Source of the DNA: Bacillota bacterium
GTDB lineage: Bacteria; Bacillota; Clostridia; Christensenellales; Aristaeellaceae
DNA: 64,000 nt
Reading direction: 5' to 3'
NCBI GenBank assembly: GCA_023392515.1
Contig: JAEVYX010000035.1
Coordinates: forward strand, 1 to 64,000
The notes below the pieces were generated by a model. It saw nothing but the letters and a program-made list of their open reading frames with translations. It had not been told where the DNA came from and did no database searches. The position numbers and the translations under genes were made by a program. Each line of letters begins with the position of its first letter. Positions within the stretch are counted from its first letter, which is position 1. Positions 16,847-26,077 of the stretch are shown piece after piece.

Positions 16847-18031
16847 TTATTGTTCGTAATAGCTTTGCCCGTAAATAAATTCATGCAGCGCATCTATATT
16901 TTTCTTCAGGTTTTTGCCATTCATATACACAAGGCTTGCACCATTGATCGTCTTGTACCCAAAGGTGTGATCCATGGGCAGCCGATGTTCCGTAAAGAGC
17001 GTTTCCCCTGCCTTGGCCTTATCCATCAGGTCTGAAGCGAGCACTGTGCTTCCCAGTTCAAAAATCTCACTGGCGGTCAGGTTGGTGTAGACGTAGGGAA
17101 GCACCGCGGTCATCAGGTCCATCATCTTGTCCAGGTTCATGTCCTGCATAACCAAGTTGAGCAGCGCCTGCAACAGCTTTCTTTGCCGGGCTGTCCGAAC
17201 AAAATCGTTATCAAGGCCGCGGATGCGGGCAAAGGCCACCGCCTGCATGCCGTCCAGGTGATGCACGCCTTCCACGCCCTTTACCTTCTGGCGGTCCACC
17301 TTGTCCAGGGGTTCTTTTCTCAGCTCATAGTTGATACGGTTGGCTTCCGCTTTGGTCAGTTCTATATCCACGCCGCCAAGGCTGTCGATGATGGCAGCCA
17401 GGCCGAAGAAATTGATCGTTACAAAATGGTCGATATTCATTTGGAAGTTGCGGTTCACTGTGCGCATGGAAAGCTTTGGGCCGCCGTCTTCCCCATCTTT
17501 GCCGCCAAACTTGTACGCCACGTTGATGCGGTACATGTTTTTATAGCCCGGCACAGTCACGGCAGTATCCCTGGCGATGGAGGCCAGCTTGATTTCGCCT
17601 GTTTCCTTGTGGATGGACAGAATCATCACCACATCGGAAAGCCCCGTATCCTTCACATCATTACGGGCGTCCACGCCCAAGAGCAGGATATTGAAATAAT
17701 CATCCGGCAGCTTCACGTTGGTTTCCAGCGTGGTCGGGTCGATATCCGCCCGTTCGCTTTCATCAATCCCGTTTAGCTGCTGGGCGATGTCCTCGTCCAG
17801 CTCGCCCGGATCAATGGCGGCTTCCATGTCTGCCCCTTCCGCGTTGGCGGCATCCTCTGCTTCCCACTGTTCCCACTGGGCCAAATCTTCCTCATCCAGG
17901 CCCGTTTTGATTTCATTCCCGAACAGGGATACCTCCGGATCCTCCTCCGACAAGGCAGCGGTAGACAGGGAGGCAAGGCACAACATAAGGCATAAGGCCC
18001 AGACAAGCCCTTTTTTCATAAATGAAACCAA
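16847..18031 (-). CDS. Secreted LytR-CpsA-Psr (LCP) family protein
   Basis: 394 residues. LCP proteins transfer undecaprenyl-linked glycopolymers to peptidoglycan. An N-terminal hydrophobic segment ending in ALS-EE looks like a cleavable signal, followed by a very acidic linker (about residues 30-95). The LCP domain follows: NILLLGVDAR, SIARDTAVTVPG, RINVAYKFGG, DHFVTINFFGLAAIIDSLGG and FARIRGLDND with the conserved arginines and aspartates. No ATG has good spacing. TTG 18031 lies 8 nt after AGGAGG and is preferred; ATG 18019 is 20 nt away. The gene follows the giant surface protein in the same direction. Confidence 0.85.
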   Translation of the reverse strand: MVSFMKKGLVWALCLMLCLASLSTAALSEEDPEVSLFGNEIKTGLDEEDLAQWEQWEAEDAANAEGADMEAAIDPGELDEDIAQQLNGIDESERADIDPTTLETNVKLPDDYFNILLLGVDARNDVKDTGLSDVVMILSIHKETGEIKLASIARDTAVTVPGYKNMYRINVAYKFGGKDGEDGGPKLSMRTVNRNFQMNIDHFVTINFFGLAAIIDSLGGVDIELTKAEANRINYELRKEPLDKVDRQKVKGVEGVHHLDGMQAVAFARIRGLDNDFVRTARQRKLLQALLNLVMQDMNLDKMMDLMTAVLPYVYTNLTASEIFELGSTVLASDLMDKAKAGETLFTEHRLPMDHTFGYKTINGASLVYMNGKNLKKNIDALHEFIYGQSYYEQ

Positions 18032-18149
18032 GCAACATTCCTCCTGTAAAGGGGTGGGGCGGCCGGTTTTTACCGGGGCCATTTCCGGCTCATTATACGC
18101 GCACAGGCATAAAAAAGCAATCCTCGTCTTTTCCCAATTGCGGTTCCGT

Positions 18150-21100
18150 TCAGGGTTTTCTGATCAGGGCATACAGCCCCGAATCCTGAACCGCGGCCAG
18201 CAGATATCTTCTGGAACGGCGCAAGCCGGAAAAGGGCGCCTGCATCTCCGTGAACAAATATGGGGTAATGAATACGCCAGGCCGGATTTGAGCCTTCTGT
18301 TCGTCTGCAGGAAGGGTCAAAAGCCCATAGGCGGCAGCAAAAGTATCTTCCTCAAAGCCTTCCAGGCTTTGGGCCATATGGTAAATATCCTCCATATCCA
18401 CAGCCGCCTTCAGGCTCTTCATCAAAGGCGCGATATCAAAGGTTTCATCATCGAGCACCATCTGAGCCGTCAGGCGGAACATGCGCCCGGCAGGGAGCAT
18501 GCCGCTGATTCCTGCCTGCTCCTGGGCGGTAAGAGTAGTGACCGGCGTCAGCATAATCTGAAATTTCGCCTTGCTGATGGCAGTTTTCTCCTGGGCTGCA
18601 ATTGCCCGGATGGCCTCATTGTTCAAATCGGCCAGGGAATAGAGTACCGTCATATCCGCAACAGAGAAACTGATGTGGGTAATACCCAGCTTCACCAGCT
18701 TGTTTACCAGCCCTTGGGTCATGGTAAGCTGCCGGCCCCTGTAGATAAGCTTGCCGTCGCTGTCCGTGGCATACCCGCCATCCTTATTCAGTTCGGGCTC
18801 CGTTTCCAGGCTTAACAGCACTTCGTTTCCGGAAGAATTTACCCGGAAAGAGGGGCTGAAGGGGCGGACCTTTCCATCCTCGGTATCTGTGAAAAGCTTG
18901 CCGTAACTCTCCTTGTTGATGGTCAACTTTTCCGTCGTGTTCAGGATGATATCCAGCTTGTGCTTATCGGAAAGCTGGATGATTTGATGAATGGGCACAA
19001 TGGGAATCGCCGTAGAGCCGCCTCCGCCGGGAAATCCCCAGCCCATCATGGGCAGGATGGTGAATGGCGTCGCATCGGAATCCAGCACCACCCGGTAGTT
19101 GTTCCCGGCAGACAAGCCGTCCACTACATAGGCATAGGAACCTGGTGCTTCCCCTTCCTCTCTGGAAAGATCGCCGGTAAGGGTATCTTCATCCAATAGG
19201 CCCCAGGCGGTATAGAAGAAGAACGGGTCCATATCCCCTTCAAACTTCATCTGGTTGGGTTCCGGAATAATAGTCACTGTCCGGGGCAGAATGCGAAAAG
19301 CAGCTTCCGCCGTTGCGGCATTCAGGTTTTCCGTGGCCTCCGCCGTAGCCACCGCCTTATAATACCCCGCCTTGACGGGGGCTTTTGTACTGGAATAACT
19401 GGTGCCGTTATAGCCCTTATAAACCCAGGTAACTTTGCCGCCATCATTATTTTCAATGGAGGGTGAAGGCTTATCCCCATAGGTCACATCTTCACAGACA
19501 ACATGCAAATCATTTGTTCCTTTGGCAATTTCAAAGGTGATGGTCCGTTCCGCCGCCTCATAATTCCGGCTCGCTTCGGCCTGAAGCTTTACCGTATAGA
19601 TGCCCACATTCACAGGGGTGTCTATTTGCGTGCCCTGCGCCGTGTTTCCCTTATAAAAGACGGCAGTGACTTCCGCACCCCCCAGGGCGGAAACGTTGGA
19701 AAGGGAAACGGGAACGCCGTCATAGCTTTTGTAAAGCGGTGCGGAAAGGACAATGCTTCCCGGGGCTTTTGCAATAGCAAACTCCTTTTGCACGGTGGTT
19801 GCAAAATAGCGTACGTGATCCTGGGGCACGGTAAGCGTAAGGGTATAGGTTCCGGCGTCAACGGGTGTTTCCCCCGGCTGCAGCCCTTCGCCCGTATAGG
19901 TCACCGCCACTCCCTCAGGCGCACCGCTAAAAGTATAGGGCGTGCCATCGTACACCCGGCCGATATCCCCCAATGCAGGCGCATAAGGACCCCGTACCAT
20001 AATGGTGTAAATGGGGCTGAAGGTAAAGCCGTCCACCGTGTTGGCGGTAAGCTGAGCGCCGGCCTCTCTGGCGCCATACACCCGGAAGGTTATTGTTTTC
20101 CCGGGTGTAAGCCCGGTAAGGAGAACCTTGCCAGCACTGGCCGCATGGCGGGAAGCATCCGCCACATACGTATCCGGCAGTGCCTGGGCAGTGTCGCCCA
20201 CAACATATTGCACGCCGCTGGTCCCGGCATCAGGGGCGCTGAAAGTGATTTCCGTCCCTTCTTCCTTGCTGACAGACTGCACATTTTCGATAGGCAACCA
20301 ATCTGCAGGGTTCCCCTGGCCATTGAGTATCACAGCCGTATAGGTATTTTTCCCGTCGGAAACGGCCACATCCTGCTGATTTAAAAGGGTGCTGCGCCAG
20401 ACATAGATTTTCCCGTCGGCCATGGTGCGCGTCGCTGTAGGAGCTTCGCCGCCAATTTTCAGGGTTACATCCCGGCTAGCCACAGGATGCCCTTCCCCAT
20501 CCGTTACGAGGATAACGCTGGGCTGTATTCCAGGATTGCCTGTAAATCCCGGAATGATGGAAACATTGGCTAGAATGCTCAAGCCCGTCTGCTGGGATGG
20601 CAGCGCTCCCTGCACTGTAAGCGTGCCGCTGCCCCCAATGGTCATCGCACCATTCGATAGGAAGCCCGGCCCGGCGATGTTCTCCAGCCGGTTATCGCCA
20701 GCCACCGTAAAATTCACATTCGCTCCGCTTCCAATTACCATGGGAATGGAAGGCCCACTGATATGAACCCCTTTAAGCGTGATGTTGGCCGTCACGCCAT
20801 CCGTCAACTGAATGAAATTGGATGTAGGAACCCCTTCTCCATCAATTACATAGGTGCCATTAGCAGATATAGTTATTATACCGTTTTTCAGGTAGAAGTA
20901 TTGGGGAGATGGTGCAGAAACCACGGATATGTTGATTACGCTCCCATCCTGGGCAATCCGGTATTCCTTATCCGCGGGAAGAACCGGCAAGAGCATGGAT
21001 GTCGCGTCCTTCCACAAGACGGGAATGCTTCTGCCCTCCAGGATACAGGTGCTTGTCAGTCCCACGCTTCCTACCGTTACGAGCTGCGCTTCCTGTCCGT

Positions 21101-22613
21101 TTATGAGAAAACGGCCTGGAGTTATATAATACATGGGACTGTGAATATTGCCCGACATCACATTGATTCTATTCACAAAACCTAAAGGAGAAGCTAAATC
21201 GAGAGATCCGGAGCCCGTTATCGTAAGCATATGATAATTAAAAGAATCAATCGCCATCTGCGATATGCTGTTGCTCCCCCTCAGTTCCAGCACTGCTTCA
21301 CGCCACATCTTAAAATTGTGATTCGCGTTGAGGGTTACATGATCGAGAATAAGGGAAATCCCATCTCCGTCAAATGTAATGGTTGTATCAATAGAAACAC
21401 TTCCCGTCACGCGGTAGACACCAGGCTGGGTCAGCGTCACGTTTGGCTGGGCATTCAAGTCCAGCAGCACCCCATCCCCTTCCGGTGCGGCCGACGGCGC
21501 TTCCCTTACGGCCAGTATACCGTTTGCTACCTGGCCCTTATATTCATAATTCGCTTTTGGGGCGGGCAGCCACAAATACATTTTCCCATCCGCGTGGGGC
21601 TGGTTGGCGCTGTAGTCTGCCCCGTTCACCGTGCAGGAAGTGACACCTTCGGCGGAAAAATCCGCCCGCTGTGCCCCGTTTTTCTCTGTAAAATTCGCCT
21701 TGATGGAGCCGCCCTGAACTTCGACCGTGCTGTTGGTGCCTAGGACAGTTTCCCCTATATCCAGCGCGCCGCCGGACAAATAGACCACTTTGGCCTCATT
21801 CCCCAACTGCAGCCGGGAAACGGCATTCAGCCCTTTCAGCATGATGTTTGCCTGAACTTTGGGGGACAAAATCAGGACATCTGCCTTGCAATTTTCCAAC
21901 GTCAAAGATACGATGCGGTTCTCCGCCACCGTGATCTTTCCTTCAGGGCGCTTGTCCCCTTTGATCACGTAATTGCCGCTGCGGTACAGGACAATGTCCC
22001 CATCCTCCAGGTTGATCGTTATCGTTTGGGGAACAGCGCTTAACAGCATCCGAACCTTACCTGACTGCCTGGCCCGCAGCAGCGCATCCTGCTGATCCAA
22101 TATCCAGGCGCCTTTTTCGCAAAGGGGCATATCCAACCCGTGGACGTCCTTGCCGATATGAATGCACCCCGGCACATCACAGGCAGGCGCAAGCAGGCAG
22201 TTTTCGTTGGCATGGTCGCAAAGCGTTTCATCCCAGGGTTCCTGTGTGGGAGGAGGAACATCCGTCGGGGCATCCGTTGCTGCGATTGTGAGGGTAGGCG
22301 TGGGCGTAAGCGCAGCGGTGGGCGCAGCCGTTGGGTCAAGGGTGGGCGTAGGGGTGGGTGTAGGCGTCAATGCCACCGTGGGAACAGGAGCAGGCGATTC
22401 CGTAGGGGACAAAGTTGGCGTGGGTGTCACAACATCCGTTGGAGCCGTCGTTTCCGTTACGGCAGTTGTTTCCGTAGCTTCCAGCGCCATTTCTGTCGGG
22501 CCAGCTTCCTCAAAAGGGGTACCCGGCTCCAGCGCCAACACACCCACAGGCTGGACAAACAACAAAACGGCCGCCAACACGCCCGCAAAAATACGCTGCA
22601 TTTTACCCTTCAT
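18150..22613 (-). CDS. Very large secreted repeat protein with MBG-like domains
   Basis: 1487 residues. Signal peptide 1-28; Thr/Pro/Ala-rich spacer (about 29-128) with runs of PT; a short Cys/His cluster (Cys132, His134, Cys139, Cys145, Cys150, His152, Cys165); then about 550 residues of hydrophobic repeats of beta-solenoid character (LTLENCKADVLILS, ITLKGVHISG). A fibronectin-like stretch follows, then tandem MBG/YGX-type immunoglobulin-like repeats (about 890-1190; VYDGTPYTFSG, SYDGVPVSLSN). The last 250 residues are a separate, unassigned domain. No LPXTG sorting signal or S-layer homology repeats were seen, so the means of surface retention is unknown. ATG 22613 follows GGGAGG. Confidence 0.8.
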   Translation of the reverse strand: MKGKMQRIFAGVLAAVLLFVQPVGVLALEPGTPFEEAGPTEMALEATETTAVTETTAPTDVVTPTPTLSPTESPAPVPTVALTPTPTPTPTLDPTAAPTAALTPTPTLTIAATDAPTDVPPPTQEPWDETLCDHANENCLLAPACDVPGCIHIGKDVHGLDMPLCEKGAWILDQQDALLRARQSGKVRMLLSAVPQTITINLEDGDIVLYRSGNYVIKGDKRPEGKITVAENRIVSLTLENCKADVLILSPKVQANIMLKGLNAVSRLQLGNEAKVVYLSGGALDIGETVLGTNSTVEVQGGSIKANFTEKNGAQRADFSAEGVTSCTVNGADYSANQPHADGKMYLWLPAPKANYEYKGQVANGILAVREAPSAAPEGDGVLLDLNAQPNVTLTQPGVYRVTGSVSIDTTITFDGDGISLILDHVTLNANHNFKMWREAVLELRGSNSISQMAIDSFNYHMLTITGSGSLDLASPLGFVNRINVMSGNIHSPMYYITPGRFLINGQEAQLVTVGSVGLTSTCILEGRSIPVLWKDATSMLLPVLPADKEYRIAQDGSVINISVVSAPSPQYFYLKNGIITISANGTYVIDGEGVPTSNFIQLTDGVTANITLKGVHISGPSIPMVIGSGANVNFTVAGDNRLENIAGPGFLSNGAMTIGGSGTLTVQGALPSQQTGLSILANVSIIPGFTGNPGIQPSVILVTDGEGHPVASRDVTLKIGGEAPTATRTMADGKIYVWRSTLLNQQDVAVSDGKNTYTAVILNGQGNPADWLPIENVQSVSKEEGTEITFSAPDAGTSGVQYVVGDTAQALPDTYVADASRHAASAGKVLLTGLTPGKTITFRVYGAREAGAQLTANTVDGFTFSPIYTIMVRGPYAPALGDIGRVYDGTPYTFSGAPEGVAVTYTGEGLQPGETPVDAGTYTLTLTVPQDHVRYFATTVQKEFAIAKAPGSIVLSAPLYKSYDGVPVSLSNVSALGGAEVTAVFYKGNTAQGTQIDTPVNVGIYTVKLQAEASRNYEAAERTITFEIAKGTNDLHVVCEDVTYGDKPSPSIENNDGGKVTWVYKGYNGTSYSSTKAPVKAGYYKAVATAEATENLNAATAEAAFRILPRTVTIIPEPNQMKFEGDMDPFFFYTAWGLLDEDTLTGDLSREEGEAPGSYAYVVDGLSAGNNYRVVLDSDATPFTILPMMGWGFPGGGGSTAIPIVPIHQIIQLSDKHKLDIILNTTEKLTINKESYGKLFTDTEDGKVRPFSPSFRVNSSGNEVLLSLETEPELNKDGGYATDSDGKLIYRGRQLTMTQGLVNKLVKLGITHISFSVADMTVLYSLADLNNEAIRAIAAQEKTAISKAKFQIMLTPVTTLTAQEQAGISGMLPAGRMFRLTAQMVLDDETFDIAPLMKSLKAAVDMEDIYHMAQSLEGFEEDTFAAAYGLLTLPADEQKAQIRPGVFITPYLFTEMQAPFSGLRRSRRYLLAAVQDSGLYALIRKP

Positions 22614-22750
22614 TTCTCTGGCCTCCCACTTCTTGCCACGTTTCCCATTCTTTTATGTAACGGGATACAGATTGAAGTCCATCCCTAAAATTGTAAATCT
22701 TTACGGCTCTTTCAATAGCAGTAAGATGTATGGCAAATCCGGCATGCATA

Positions 22751-22780
22751 TATACTACTGCAATAGTATGTTGGTGTCAA
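22751..22780 (-). promoter_or_regulatory. Promoter of the large secreted protein
   Basis: Minus strand TTGACA (22775-22780), a 17-nt spacer and TAGTAT (22752-22757). The leader from here to the ATG is about 130 nt and shows no clear structure. Confidence 0.6.
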
Positions 22781-22840
22781 ATTCTTTCCGTTACCGTCAG
22801 GGGGGCATTCTGCCCCGCCCAGACTTTTAGTGTGCGCGGT

Positions 22841-24208
22841 TTAACGTGCTTGGGCCGCATCCTCCTGCCGCTCCATCAACAGTACGTTTTCCACCCCATA
22901 TGTCCAGCAAAACATGTCCACAGGCTGGCATTTCGTAATGCAGTAGCCCTTTGCGCAAAGCAGTGCCGCGTCCCTTGCCTGGGTGGCTGGGTTGCAGCTC
23001 ACATATACAACACGCTTTGGCGCAACCGCACCGATGGCCTCAATCACCGACGGCTCCACGCCCTTCCTTGGCGGGTCCAGCACCACCACATGGGGAGATA
23101 GGCCCTCCCGGACCAATCGGGGTAAAACCGACTCAGCCGGGCCGCAATGGAAGGACGCGTTTTGGATGCTGTTGCGCTTTGCGTTTTCCCGGGCATCCAT
23201 CACCGCCGGCTCCACCGCCTCCACGCCGGTCACATGCTTGGCATGGCTGGCCAGCAGAAGGGAAATGGTACCCGCACCGCAATACAAATCCGCCACCGTC
23301 TCCGTGCCCGTCAGTTGGGCATAGTCCAGGGCAATTTGATACAGCCGCTCCGTCTGCTCCGGATTGATTTGAAAAAAAGAAAGGGGCGACAGGGAAAAGT
23401 GCAGGCCGCAAAGCGTATCCTCCAGCCGTTCTTTTCCCCAGATCACCTGATAATTATCACCTAAAATAACATTGGTTCGCGCCTTCAATATACTGATGCA
23501 CAGGGAAGCAAGGGAAGGCACCTTTTCCCGCAGACGATTTAGCAGTTCCTGGCTGTGGGGCAGTGCATCCCCGTTTAACACCAATACCGCCATTGCCTCA
23601 CCTCTTTGGGAGACACGGGCCATCACATGGCGCAAAATCCCCTCATGGCTTTCCTCCCGGTAGGGCGGAATGCGGTATTCTTCCATCCAGCCCCTTACTG
23701 CTTCTAGAATACCGTTGAGCTCCACCCTGGCCACAGGGCAGGCCTTCACATTGATGATATCATGGCTGCGGGGTGCGTAAAAACCAAGAAGGGGCTTCCC
23801 TGCCTCCCCGCCCACCGGCAGGGCTGTCTTGTTGCGGTAGTGCCAAGGCTCCGCCATACCCAAAACAGGGGGAACGTCCACGTCAAGGCCTCCGATGCGG
23901 GAAAGGCAGTCTTTCACCTGCCCGCGCTTGAACGCCAAGGTTTCCTCATAATTCATGTGCTGAGCGGAACAGCCGCCGCACCTGGCATACACAGGACAGG
24001 GCGGTTCCTGGCGGGAGGGACTTTCCTTCAAAACCTCCATCAGTTTTCCGAAGGCAAACCGCTTTTGCACCTTAACGACCCGGCAGCTGATTTTCTCTCC
24101 CGGCAGCGCTCCAGGCACGAAAAGGGCCATCCCCTCATGAAAACAGACCCCTTCGCATTCGGCCCCCAGCCGTTCACAGCGCACGGTCAGCACGTCATTT
24201 TTTTGCAT
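22841..24208 (-). CDS. rlmD: 23S rRNA (uracil-5-)-methyltransferase, RlmD/RumA type
   Basis: AdoMet-dependent C5 methylation of uridine in rRNA (possibly tRNA). 455 residues: N-terminal TRAM/OB domain (about 1-58), a Cys-rich 4Fe-4S motif (CPVYARCGGCSAQH), then the methyltransferase domain with YCGAGTISLLLA, DPPRKG and the catalytic YVSCNPATQARD. Uridine position cannot be assigned from sequence because Firmicutes carry several paralogues. ATG 24208 follows GGGAGGG. Single gene with its own promoter. Confidence 0.93.
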   Translation of the reverse strand: MQKNDVLTVRCERLGAECEGVCFHEGMALFVPGALPGEKISCRVVKVQKRFAFGKLMEVLKESPSRQEPPCPVYARCGGCSAQHMNYEETLAFKRGQVKDCLSRIGGLDVDVPPVLGMAEPWHYRNKTALPVGGEAGKPLLGFYAPRSHDIINVKACPVARVELNGILEAVRGWMEEYRIPPYREESHEGILRHVMARVSQRGEAMAVLVLNGDALPHSQELLNRLREKVPSLASLCISILKARTNVILGDNYQVIWGKERLEDTLCGLHFSLSPLSFFQINPEQTERLYQIALDYAQLTGTETVADLYCGAGTISLLLASHAKHVTGVEAVEPAVMDARENAKRNSIQNASFHCGPAESVLPRLVREGLSPHVVVLDPPRKGVEPSVIEAIGAVAPKRVVYVSCNPATQARDAALLCAKGYCITKCQPVDMFCWTYGVENVLLMERQEDAAQAR

Positions 24209-24242
24209 GGTGTCCCTCCCAAGGCTTATCAAGCACCATTTT

Positions 24243-24271
24243 ATTGTACATGCCCTTCCCTCTTCTGTAAA
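24243..24271 (-). promoter_or_regulatory. Promoter of rlmD
   Basis: Minus strand TTTACA (24266-24271), a 17-nt spacer and TACAAT (24243-24248). Confidence 0.7.
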
Positions 24272-24372
24272 GCAGATGTAAAAAGGGGTTGCTTACCGCT
24301 TTCACTTTTCGTAAAATGTGCTATCATATAGCCAAAGTAGCCGTTTACCTTATTGTGTCAGGAGGCATGCCC

Positions 24373-24693
24373 ATGGATACCTTGGACCTGGAGTTATCCC
24401 TGCCCGCACAGGAGGCCGCCGTACTAGCGGAGCGCCTTTTGATGGATGAGCTGGAAGGCGAGCTGATGGATTCGCAGGAGATTGCTTGTAAAAGCGGCCG
24501 GATTATCCTCATGCTGTGCATGCTGAAATCCTTGAAGAGCAAGGGAATGCTGACACTTCTGGTTACCATTGACAGCCTGACGGGAAGCACCCGGCTCCAT
24601 GCCGCAGGCGCAGGGCAGGGGCTGGAGGAAGGTCATATCAAAAGCCGGGCCTTTACTGCCCTGGAAGAGACCTTTTCGGCTTATAATGTTTGA
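24373..24693 (+). CDS. Small conserved-looking protein, unknown function
   Basis: 106 residues, soluble, acidic N-terminus (MDTLDLELSLPA) and an alpha/beta-like remainder (GRIILMLCMLKSLKSKGMLTLLVTIDS). The family was not recognised. ATG 24373 lies 7 nt after AGGAGG; the ATG at 24367 is only 1 nt away. A possible promoter (TTGCTT-17-TAAAAT) overlaps 24290-24318. A strong bidirectional terminator follows, so it is monocistronic. Confidence 0.7.
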   Translation: MDTLDLELSLPAQEAAVLAERLLMDELEGELMDSQEIACKSGRIILMLCMLKSLKSKGMLTLLVTIDSLTGSTRLHAAGAGQGLEEGHIKSRAFTALEETFSAYNV

Positions 24694-24730
24694 GCCTGTC
24701 AAATAAGGTTTGAAACTACCCAAGGCTGAC

Positions 24731-24778
24731 ACAAAAGCCCTGCCATTCCCGCGTGGCGGGAGGGCAGGGCTTTTTGTA
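24731..24778. terminator. Bidirectional terminator
   Basis: Outer arms AAAAGCCCTGCC (24733-24744) and GGCAGGGCTTTTT (24763-24775) enclose an inner CCCGC/GCGGG hairpin. T runs exist on both strands. It serves the small gene and the opposing lysA. Confidence 0.9.
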
Positions 24779-24796
24779 TTGCTCAACTGGTATCTG

Positions 24797-26062
24797 TTAC
24801 TCCTTCAGCTTGTCCGCATCCTGGTCAATATCCAGGGTTATAAAGTAATCCTTGGGGGTTTCCGCACGGCGGATCAACTGCAGCTTCCCGTCTTCCTTAA
24901 GCAAAACCTCTGCGCTACGCAGCTTGCCATTGTAATTGTATCCCATAGAAAAACCGTGGGCACCGGTATCGTGAAGCACGACAATATCCCCCATCTGGAT
25001 TTCCGGCAAATGCCTCTCAATGGCAAACTTGTCGTTGTTCTCACACAGGGAGCCGGTCACATCATACACATGATTGCAAGGCAGGTCCCTTTTCCCCGCC
25101 ACATGAATGTGGTGGTATGCACCGTACATGGCCGGGCGCATCAGGTTGGCCGCACAGGCATCCAGGCCGATGTAGTGGCGGTATGTTTCCTTGCGGTTGG
25201 TGGCGGTCGTAACCAGCCAGCCGTGAGGGCCGGTCATATAGCGGCCCAGCTCCGTCTTGATCGCCACGTTTTGAATGCCCTTGCCGGTGAAAACCTCCTC
25301 ATAGGCAGCCTTGACGCCCTGGCCGATGGCGGCAATATCCGCCTCCGGCTCCCCCGGGCGGTAGGGAATGCCAATGCCGCCGGACAGGTTTACAAACGCC
25401 AACGTAAGGCCGGTTTCCGCAACAAGCTCCGCCGAAACCTGAAACAGGATTTTCGCCAGGGCGGGGTAATAACTGTTGTCGGTGGTGTTGCTGGAGAGGA
25501 ATGCGTGAATGCCGAAGGACTTTGCCCCCAGGGCTTTCAGCTCCTTCAGGCCCTTTGTAAGCTGCTCTCTGGTAAAGCCGTACTTGGCTTCGCCCGGGTT
25601 TCCCATAATGGTGTTGCCGATGGCAAAATCCCCGCCGGGGTTATACCGGCAGCAAATGCATTCCGGAATGCCGCCATGCTTTTGCAATACTTCAATATGG
25701 GTAATATCATCCAGGTTTATATAGGCGTTCAGCGCCCGGGCATAATCAAATTCCTCCGGGGGCAGTGCGTTGGCGCTGAACATAATGTCTTCCCCGGAAA
25801 ACCCCACCGCCTTGGCCAGCATCAATTCCGTAAGGGAGGCGCAGTCCACGCCGCAGCCTTCGTCCTTCAGTATGCGCAAGATCGCAGGGTTGGGAAGGGC
25901 CTTCACGGCGAAATATTCTTTAAAATCGGCGCACCAGGAAAAAGCCTTCTTGAGCTTTTGAGCCGTATTACGAATGCCCTTTTCATCATACAAGTGAAAG
26001 GGGGTGGCAAACTTTTGCGCCGCTTCCATAAATATTGAATCCGGAAAGGAAAAATTTGGCAT
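24797..26062 (-). CDS. lysA: Diaminopimelate decarboxylase
   Basis: PLP-dependent decarboxylation of meso-diaminopimelate to lysine. 421 residues, fold-type III barrel plus beta domain. PLP lysine in FAVKALPNP, the phosphate-binding LSGGIGIPY, ELGRYMTG for the usual EPGR, and CENND in the position of the CESxD substrate motif. These departures are mild and similar decarboxylases exist, so substrate is probable rather than certain. ATG 26062 follows AGAGGAGG. It lies 15 nt after guaA in the same direction and may share its transcript. Confidence 0.88.
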   Translation of the reverse strand: MPNFSFPDSIFMEAAQKFATPFHLYDEKGIRNTAQKLKKAFSWCADFKEYFAVKALPNPAILRILKDEGCGVDCASLTELMLAKAVGFSGEDIMFSANALPPEEFDYARALNAYINLDDITHIEVLQKHGGIPECICCRYNPGGDFAIGNTIMGNPGEAKYGFTREQLTKGLKELKALGAKSFGIHAFLSSNTTDNSYYPALAKILFQVSAELVAETGLTLAFVNLSGGIGIPYRPGEPEADIAAIGQGVKAAYEEVFTGKGIQNVAIKTELGRYMTGPHGWLVTTATNRKETYRHYIGLDACAANLMRPAMYGAYHHIHVAGKRDLPCNHVYDVTGSLCENNDKFAIERHLPEIQMGDIVVLHDTGAHGFSMGYNYNGKLRSAEVLLKEDGKLQLIRRAETPKDYFITLDIDQDADKLKE

Positions 26063-26077
26063 TGGTATTTCCTCCTC

